A stretch of DNA of 64,000 bases. Source: Psoroptes ovis. Taxonomy: Eukaryota; Arthropoda; Arachnida; Sarcoptiformes; Psoroptidae. A model generated the notes under the pieces. That model had not been told where the DNA came from, searched no databases, and saw nothing but the letters and a program-made list of their open reading frames with translations. The translations under genes were made by a program, and so were the position numbers. Where the stretch lies: assembly GCA_002943765.1 (NCBI GenBank), contig PQWQ01000038.1, positions 124,001 to 188,000 on the forward strand. The letters are read 5' to 3'. Positions 57,098-64,000 of the stretch are shown here, piece after piece (the stretch's first letter is position 1; each line of letters begins with the position of its first letter).

Positions 57098-58617
57098 TCA
57101 TCCTAATCTTTCATAACCCGATCGGCTATTTATGCAGCTACAAACATACATAATGGCCATCAATAACAGAAACATCATTGATAAATTAACGATAAGCAAT
57201 AAAATATTGACACTAATCATTGCTGTCAATTCTGAATGAATGCCACATGCTTGATTCCAATTCAATGGTGGTGCATATTGTTCAACAATCATAAGAAAAT
57301 CATCCAACGGGCACATCAAATGTTCACCATTATCATTGATCAGTTCATCAAAATCACAGCCAGGAATATCTAAACGATGTAGCTGTAGCTCATTCGAATC
57401 CAATAAGTTTTCCGTTTCATTCAAATACCATAATTGAACATAATATTGTGATGAATTTTCACGACTTTGATGTAATTCAAACATTAATGTACCGAGATAT
57501 GGCACCAGCTGTTGATTCCATACATTCAATGTTTGTAATAATGCTGATATTTTTGTATCATGAGTTGAATATAAATGTATTTGAAAATCTCGTTCCAAAT
57601 CGGCTGAAGGTTCATGTACTGAGCGCCGTGATTTGAAAATAGCCCCGATTCGATTCAACAATTCACCAGCTCTAATTTGTTTAATGAAATCATCATCAAA
57701 CATTGAACGATATCTGGCCAGCTCAAATTGTCGCAATTGTTTCAACGTTTCTTGTTCAGATTCCAAAGTCCATTCAGACAGTTCTTCACTGCGATTACCT
57801 GTCAATGGTTGCCACAAGTACCAATAATAACCATTTTGATGCATAATGTTCATATTTTCATGTACAAACATTACATCATCGATTGTTGACAATTCTCGTG
57901 ATAAAATCTTTTCCAATTGTTCAATCATTGGACGATAACGTTGCATCAAACGACGATTACGGCGAGAATCCATCAGACGTTCTTTGATTGCATCAGCTTC
58001 TGGACATGCTTTCGATATCGTTAGCAAGGTATCATCTTCAGACGGTATAAATGTTTCGATTGGTGCTGGTTGCCAAATTCTGGCTAATGGTTCAGAATAC
58101 GGACCAATATCCCAATAAGCCAGACTAGAATTCGGAGGATAAGCCCCTAATAATGACAATTGAAAGAAATCATTTTAGTTATATTTTAAAGGTTATTGAT
58201 ATACTGACCTGCCATTATTAATTGAGCTGTTTCAATACATCGATCTGCGGCTGAACTACGAGTCAAAACTTCTTGTACAGAATATCTTGTGCCCAGATAA
58301 TTCGCATAATGATTTCTTAATAATTTTCCAAGTTTATAAGCTTTAGCTTTGCCTAGTTTGGTCAACTGGCCAAAACCTTCAGGCCAATATTTACGTTGTT
58401 CATAATAAGGTTCTGGCGGTCGAACTTTGACCGGTGTTCGATCACCATGACGAAATACTAATTGAACATGACGTAAAATTGTTTCATCAGTTGTTGATGG
58501 TGATGGATTATCATCGATTGAATGCGAATTGCATTGTGCAATCAATGTTATTGTTATTATGATAATGAGTAAATTTAAGAATTCAAAATTACATTGACAA
58601 TGATTTTGATGCATCAT
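57098..58617 (-). CDS. Histidine acid phosphatase, lysosomal/prostatic type
   Basis: This family hydrolyses phosphomonoesters through a phosphohistidine; the membrane form is lysosomal. Exons 58209-58617 and 57098-58146 join in phase 1 (LIMAG-A) to 485 residues. A signal peptide at about 12-32 (FLNLLIIIITITLIAQC) precedes the catalytic RHGDRTP, near residue 57. The proton-donor HD pair is in LYSTHDTKISAL. A C-terminal membrane segment (VNILLLIVNLSMMFLLLMAI) is followed by a short tail ending SGYERLG, where YERL is a Tyr-based sorting motif like that of lysosomal acid phosphatase ACP2. All core parts are present. It is divergent from the RBM26-like gene. Confidence 0.92.
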
Positions 58618-59528
58618 TTCATTGAATGATTATTTTGTATTTATAAAAAAACAAAATTATTAATTCAAGCTACACATTTGAATTGAATTGAAACGACTAA
58701 ATATCACTAAATCATTTGTTTATTTGATACTAAATACAGTGTTATGTGTTCTGTGAATGACGATTGATCAATCATTCTATTAATATCGAACATTATCAGT
58801 CCTTATCAAATCATTTATTTATTCAGTCTAAACCTTAATCACTTTAAGCTTGTCAATATGCTTATCATTTACCAGGCTGTGTTTAACTTGTTCAAGGAAG
58901 CATTTATTACAGTCATCCAATGCTAAATTACATCAAGTTTTTCACATGCACACAAAAATGTCTTAAATATTTTCTTTTTCAGAGGTTGCTATCTTTAATT
59001 TTTTTTGAAGAAAAAACTAAAAATTCAAAATTTTCATGTTAATAAAAACAGACGACAGATGGCAGCACCATCATCGTGAAAAAAAAAGTGTGCTCTTCAA
59101 AAACAATGTGTAAACACTCGAAAAATTTAGCGTGTGTGTACACACTATTGACCAATGCTACTATGAATGACCTAAAGTCCGTAACATAAGTAGTAGTGTG
59201 TACATGTGTGTGTATGTAAATGTGTGTGAGTTTACACAATTGTGTTTTGGCTTATTTTTTATTGCAAACAACAAATATTTAATCAATAAATGTTCTGGTT
59301 TGTTTGATGGCTGGAATTGAATAATAATAATAATAATAATACATCAATATATCAGTGTTATACGATATTTTGATTTGATTTTGTATCCTCCACGTGCATT
59401 AAATTAAATTCAATTCAAATTCAAATTAGAAGATTGCTATTTCATTCATCAATTTCATTAAACATTTGGCCCAATACGAAAATTTCTGGAGTAAATAAAC
59501 AAGTTTTCATTGAAAATCCAAAATACGA
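58618..59528. other. Divergent intergenic region
   Basis: This region lies between the starts of the acid phosphatase (-) and the RBM26-like gene (+). It holds an AGATGGCAGCACC site at 59055-59070, an ATA/AAT microsatellite at about 59322-59340, and no coding sequence. Confidence 0.6.
59055..59070 (+). promoter_or_regulatory. AGATGGCAG site in divergent promoter
   Basis: ACAGATGGCAGCACCA lies between the divergent acid-phosphatase and RBM26-like genes, in the same sort of place as the 32476 site. Confidence 0.3.
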
Positions 59529-62191
59529 ATGGACCATAATTTCAATGTATCATCATCGACCGCAACAACCACAACCACGACGACCAATCCATTTATAAAT
59601 GATACAGATTATAGAAATATGAAAAATACATCACCAAAACAACATCTAACAAACGATAGTATTGAAGCATCTGCTACTGCATCATCAGCAACCAATGATC
59701 GTGAAGCGATTCGATTACGATCATCAACTAATCGAAGACGTATTGACTCACGATCGACGACCACCACAAGTCGCAAACATCGTCATCATCGATCTTCGGA
59801 TTCATATCGATTTCGATCGAGACGTTCGGATTCCGATGAAGACGATGATGATGATTCAGATGATGATAATGACGATGATGATGATGAAGATAAACTTGAT
59901 TATGACCACAGTAGAAATAGTGAAAATGATGAAGATGCTGACGAGGTGGATGAACATACGAATTCAAGTAGAAATTCTAACGATTCCGATGATGATTCAG
60001 ATGAAGATAGTGATGATAGTGATCATAGACATCGTAGATATCGAGCTCATAGTAGAAGATCGACAAGAAATATACCATCATCGACCGTAATCGAAAGTAC
60101 AACATCGAATAACGCAAACTATAACCATAGAAATCGTCATCAATCATCATCTTCATCATGGAATAATAATAATCGAAATAATAAAAATAATAATCGTTGG
60201 TCATCATCATCATCTAATAATCAAAGAAATCGTCATCATAACCTTAATCATAATCGAAATCGATATCAGCAACAGCAGCAGCAACAACAACACCATCATA
60301 GATCATCTAATGATCGTCATCATAATCATCATCATCATCATCATTCGAATCATGGATCGACAACATCTTCGACATACTTGCAACAACAACAACAATATCA
60401 ATCAGGTACATCAACGGCTCAAACAATATGTACGAACAATGCTTCGACTATGGCTAGTGATGAGAATATTTATCAACAACAACAAACCCCCGCAGCGGTT
60501 TTAGGTACTAATCCGATTCAATCGAATTATTTTGGTGTCGCCGCCATTGCTGAACCTTATAATCCTGAAGATGCCATTTTTAATCAATCTCAATTAATGT
60601 ATGATGATAATTAATTCATTTTTCAAAGCTATTAATTAATTTTTTTCCATTCCATAGGAATTATCGTGCAGCCAACCTGATGGCTAATGCAAATCAGTTG
60701 CAAATAAATCAGCAGCAACAACAACCGATCAAAATGCGTCATAGACATTTGGTAAATGTATCGTTAGTGGGTGATGAAGATGAAGATACGAATAGTAATT
60801 CACCGGCCACCAACAACAATAATGTTAGTCATGATAGTCATCAAAATCAAGATAAAAGCTGTAGTAATGAGTCAATGGCTGGTATTCAAACACAAGAAAC
60901 GCCACAGCCGGAATCTTATTCGAAAAATCAACGGCCAAACATGAAACCGAAGGAAAATATTATTAATATCGATAATAACACTGTCGCCCATGGGCATCAG
61001 CAACAACAACGTTCAGACTGTTCAAACAATAACAACAACAACAACCATAAAAAGAATCGATCATCAACATTGTTGATACAGAAAATTCCTGCTCATCAAA
61101 ATCGTATCGATTTATTAAATGATCATTTTTCAAAATTTGGTTCAATCGTTAACATAAAAGTTGGCTGTGCAGGTATCACTGATGTGAATGATGGTGAAAA
61201 ATTAGATCCAGAATCGGCGCTGATTCAATATTCATCATCATTCGAAGCTAATCGTGCATATCGTTCAACGGAACCAGTTCTTAATAATCGTTTTATTAAA
61301 GTTTTTTGGGCTAGAGATTCGAAACAATCCGAACATTTAGCCAATGTTGTTAATAACAATAATAACATGAATAATAAACGAAAATTGTTTCCGAATACTT
61401 TGAATGATTCAACAATTGCTCAGCAACACCAACACCATCAACAACAACAACTACAACCCTCGCAAACATCACAACAACAACAACATGATCTACGTCTTGA
61501 AATAACTAAAAATCAATTGAAAAAATTTAAACAAAATCAACAAAAAGAAATTATCGTCAATTCACCACCACCATTACCACCAACAGCACCGCCGGCTAAA
61601 AAAGTAGTATTCGATGCTGCTGCTGTTGCGGCTGCACGTAAACGTCGATCGGTGCTGATGCAACGATATCGGCAACAATCAGAAGAATCGAATCGAAAAT
61701 TAAAAGAATTATTATTGAATCAGCGACATTTGATGAATAAATTGGAAGAATTAAAACAACAGCCAGGCGATACGACCAAGCAGCAGCAAGGATTGAAAAA
61801 ATTGATTGAAAATAATATGGAACGAATCAGTGAAACACAAAAGAAACAGTTGAAGCTACAACAAATAATTAAATCAACAACAACCAATGATAATCCATTG
61901 ACAAATTCAGCTACGAATCGTGTTTACAACACTCGTAAACGATCATTTAAGCCTAAAACCACAAATAATGAAGAAGACCGAGAAGATCAATCATCATCAT
62001 TGGAACCTTCTAAAACAAAGGTACAGGAATCAATGGTCACTGAAGATAGCCATGATAAATCCTCTGATGATGACCAAGACGAAGATGGTGATGATGAAAA
62101 TCTATTCGAAGATGAAGAGCTGACCGATGATGATGATGATGATGATCAAGATGAACAGTCTGATAATGATGAAGGTGGTGATGAAGGGTAG
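59529..62191 (+). CDS. RBM26: RBM26/RBM27 (swm)-like RNA-binding protein
   Basis: RBM26/27 and Drosophila swm act in nuclear RNA decay and export (PAXT pathway). Exons 59529-60598 and 60658-62191 join in frame (QLM / NYRAANLM) to 867 residues. The N-terminal third is Ser/Arg/Asp-rich with repeated acidic runs and poly-Gln/His. One RRM is at about 490-570 (STLLIQKIPAHQNRIDLLND, FSKFGSIVNIKV, ALIQYSSSFEANRAY, VLNNRFIKVFWARD); VLNNRFIKV is a family hallmark. A coiled coil follows (LLLNQRHLMNKLEELKQQ), as in RBM26, then an acidic tail. The family's N-terminal PWI-like and CCCH zinc-finger modules are not seen, nor a second RRM, so the protein is short or has missing exons. Confidence 0.82.
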
Positions 62192-62838
62192 TGATGATAA
62201 GGTTAATGATAAGTCATGAATTATTCGAAATTTCGCTTGTTTTTGTCAAATATGCATGTTATTAATGTCTCTGATTAATTATAAGTCTTCATCCTTATAT
62301 ATTATATCAAATATTTTTATTAATTTTTGCAAATTTTTTTTTCTTTTTTGACATATGAATTTGAACATATTTATATATAAATATAAAATATATGAAATAT
62401 ATACATGCACACACACATACACAGTTGTAATTAATCCTTTATTATTATAAAAATTAAAACTTGAACAAAACAACCAGAAAAAAAATTCATCAATTTCATA
62501 TTATCATTAGGTTGTCCGATAAGTTTTTGCCGATTTTTCTATGATTTTCTATGAAATGATCGGCAAAAACTTTTCGGACAATTTAATAATATTTTAATTG
62601 AAAATATTTCGAAGCTGAATTTGAATTGAAATACCTGATATTTTTCATTTTTTTTTTTTGTTGATTTTAATTTTATTTTTTTGAAAATTTCACTCATTAA
62701 TTCATTCTATTATATTGTGTAAAACTATAATCTCATTTTGTTGAATCGAATTTTTTTTAATTTTTGAATAAATTAAAAATTTTAATAATTTTCGAATCAA
62801 TCATTGACCAATCAATCGATTTCGTTCGATTTCGTTAA
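62192..62838. other. Intergenic gap
   Basis: The gap is A/T-rich with one P80 copy (62507-62586). It probably contains the RBM26-like 3' untranslated region and the promoter of the next gene. No gene was seen. Confidence 0.6.
62507..62586. mobile_element. P80 miniature palindrome, type B
   Basis: CA precedes and TA follows. The left arm is GTCCGATAAG, the right arm, reversed, GTCCGAAAAG; inner arms TTTTTGCCGATTTT pair well. The right end is GGACAATTTAA. Confidence 0.85.
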
Positions 62839-63408
62839 ATGGACAAAATTCAATCAAAAACGAAAATTTTCACATCAAACAAACGTTTGCGGCTAAAAAT
62901 TGATGAACTCTTGGTCGATGTAAATGATTTCATGTGGTTATGGCATGGTTGGCCCATTTGGATTTATCGAAAAATTATTTACGCACCCAACACTGTTACG
63001 ACGGATGATCGTCGCCGTATTCGACAATTGTTAACGGAACAAATCCCGGATGCTGAACAGCTTGCGTTCGTTCGACGTATGATTGAAACGCAATTACCAT
63101 CGAATGATGAACGTAAAAATCGTATTGAAAAACTTGATCGTGCGATTGCCAACACTGAACTGGGAAGAAGTTTTTTGATTGAATTAATCAGAAAAATTGA
63201 TGAAAATTTAGCCAAAAGACAGCAGCAAATTCAAATCAACACTGAAAATGATCAGCCAGCATTTGGCTGTCAAAAACTTAAATCGAACAAAGAAGATGAT
63301 TGTCAAAAATATTCGGTAGCCGCCAATTGGAAATCCATAACTGAAATGATCAAAAAACAACCAAGATCATTTCGTAGTCAAAAATTTAATCGAATCAATC
63401 ATCACTAA
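62839..63408 (+). CDS. Orphan basic helical protein
   Basis: Function is not recognised. ATG at 62839 gives 189 residues. The N-terminal quarter has an aromatic patch (DFMWLWHGWPIWIYRK) that could pack into or against a membrane. The middle is helical and highly charged (DDRRRIRQLLTEQIPDAEQ, RKNRIEKLDRAIANTELG), and the C-terminus is Lys/Arg-rich. No signal peptide or Cys pattern is visible. The frame ends with clear stops and has a normal codon mix for this genome, which supports it as real. Confidence 0.6.
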   Translation: MDKIQSKTKIFTSNKRLRLKIDELLVDVNDFMWLWHGWPIWIYRKIIYAPNTVTTDDRRRIRQLLTEQIPDAEQLAFVRRMIETQLPSNDERKNRIEKLDRAIANTELGRSFLIELIRKIDENLAKRQQQIQINTENDQPAFGCQKLKSNKEDDCQKYSVAANWKSITEMIKKQPRSFRSQKFNRINHH

Positions 63409-63827
63409 GACTAAGCGAACACATAAGATTCGAATCTTAATCTTTAAGAAAATATATGTATTTTGCCTTAAAGCGCTACTAGATTGCACTATTTTGTTGT
63501 TGTTGTTGTTGTGGTATTGAGAAATGTAACAGGTTGTCCGATAAGTTATTGCCGATTTTCTAATAATTTTCTAACGATATGATCGGCAAAAACTTTTCGG
63601 ATAACCTAATAAAACAAAATCAACTCGATGTTATTTTTTTTTGATAATTTCAATTTTACATCTGTACCTGTCAAGCAATAAATTAAATAAAATCTTATTT
63701 GTCAATTGATTGATTGATCATTTGTTTTCAAGTGTTTGCTATTAAGTGTTTGATGCGTCTTTAAAAGACTATAGTTTATTGATTTTTTTCAATTATTCGA
63801 TTTAGTACATTTGAAGAAGCAAAAGCT
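63409..63827. other. Intergenic gap upstream of SCCPDH-like gene
   Basis: The gap contains a GTT microsatellite at about 63497-63512, one P80 copy (63529-63609) about 220 bases before the next ATG, and an AAAGACTATAG sequence near 63766. No gene was seen. Confidence 0.6.
63529..63609. mobile_element. P80 miniature palindrome, type B
   Basis: TA flanks both sides. The left end is ACAGGTTGTCC with GTCCGATAAG; the right arm, reversed, is ATCCGAAAAG. The core has CGATATGATCGGC. Confidence 0.84.
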
Positions 63828-64000
63828 ATGACATCGTCAAAAGAATTTGATTTAATAATATTCGGTGCTACTGGTTTCACTGGTTTTTATGTTCTTCGAG
63901 AGCTGCTGCTGTCCATCGAACAACGTCAATCTGAATATAAACATTTGCGATGGGCAATCGCTGGTCGTAATGAACAAAAAATGTCCATGAAATTGGAAGA
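63828..64000 (+). CDS. SCCPDH: Saccharopine dehydrogenase-like oxidoreductase, 5' end
   Basis: The family is a membrane- or lipid-droplet-associated NAD(P)-binding oxidoreductase of unclear substrate. Only the first 57 codons are in the window, from ATG at 63828. They give FDLIIFGATGFTGFYVLREL, a Rossmann nucleotide-binding start (GATGFTG), followed by WAIAGRNEQKM, which matches the SCCPDH N-terminus. The remainder lies beyond the window, so completeness cannot be judged. Confidence 0.85.
   Translation, partial: MTSSKEFDLIIFGATGFTGFYVLRELLLSIEQRQSEYKHLRWAIAGRNEQKMSMKLE

Noticed and set aside
9590..63609. P80 and P162 hairpins as individual microRNA genes
   Set aside because: TA flanks and many similar copies indicate mobile elements; no conserved mature miRNA sequence was recognised.
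12311..63775. Recurrent GCTATAG / GACTATAG strings
   Set aside because: They appear often, but some are in coding sequence and the string is short; without a background count it cannot be called a motif.
8411..63827. A mariner-type transposase that could mobilise P80 or P162
   Set aside because: No open frame in the window shows transposase motifs; any autonomous element must lie elsewhere.
1..64000. tRNA or rRNA genes
   Set aside because: I looked for B-box-like GGTTCGANTCC and cloverleaf context and found no convincing case; a dedicated tRNA scan would settle this.

Overview
The window looks like compact arthropod nuclear DNA, most plausibly from an astigmatid mite of the Dermatophagoides type. 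This rests on very AT-rich sequence, many introns of only 50-80 bases, Asn/Gln/Ser homopolymer runs in coding sequence, and a cytosolic fatty-acid-binding protein of the mite group 13 allergen type. Species is inference; no rRNA or mitochondrial marker is present. Intron-exon joins below were made by hand from GT/AG sites and reading-frame continuity, so coding limits are predictions without transcript support.

Layout. 1-4446: 3' part of polybromo, the chromatin-remodelling subunit. 4556-8410: a 44-bp tandem satellite array starting about 110 bases after the polybromo stop. 8.4-12.5 kb: gene-poor, with miniature elements. 12.5-14.8 kb: an uninterrupted DM-domain (Dmrt93B-like) gene. 15-17.9 kb: gene-poor and rich in miniature elements. 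17.9-19.1 kb: ECHDC1 (-). 19.1-22 kb: gene-poor. 22-36.1 kb: a gene-dense block with KIN17 (-) and mitochondrial PheRS (+) divergent, a GRAM tail-anchored protein (-), two orphan single-pass membrane proteins (+), MEMO1 (-) divergent from a small mitochondrial membrane protein (+), and V-ATPase subunit a (-). 36-46.6 kb: sparse, with orphan, EB-like and small secreted-protein genes among many miniature elements. 46.6-63.4 kb: dense again, with a small membrane protein, FABP, PRPP-synthetase-associated protein, a possible W2-domain orphan, a secreted Cys-rich protein, a small secreted Gln-rich protein, RRP9, an orphan membrane protein, a lysosomal-type acid phosphatase, an RBM26/swm-like RNA-binding protein and an orphan. 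The window ends in the first exon of a saccharopine-dehydrogenase-like oxidoreductase.

The genes are mostly unrelated housekeeping functions: chromatin, ribosome biogenesis, mitochondrial translation, vacuolar acidification and lysosomal phosphatase. Lineage-specific secreted and membrane orphans lie between them. Several pairs are divergent across 0.2-0.9 kb, which suggests shared promoters.

The strongest unexplained structure is non-coding. (1) About 30 copies of a roughly 80-bp palindromic element (here P80) have mariner-like TTAGGTTGTCC ends and mostly TA target duplications. (2) Five copies of a roughly 162-bp palindromic element (P162) also sit at TA targets. (3) The 44-bp satellite has four discrete monomer types. 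(4) A recurrent AGATGGCGC/AGATGGCAG motif occurs between genes. No transposase gene that could move P80 or P162 was found, and no RNA genes were recognised.
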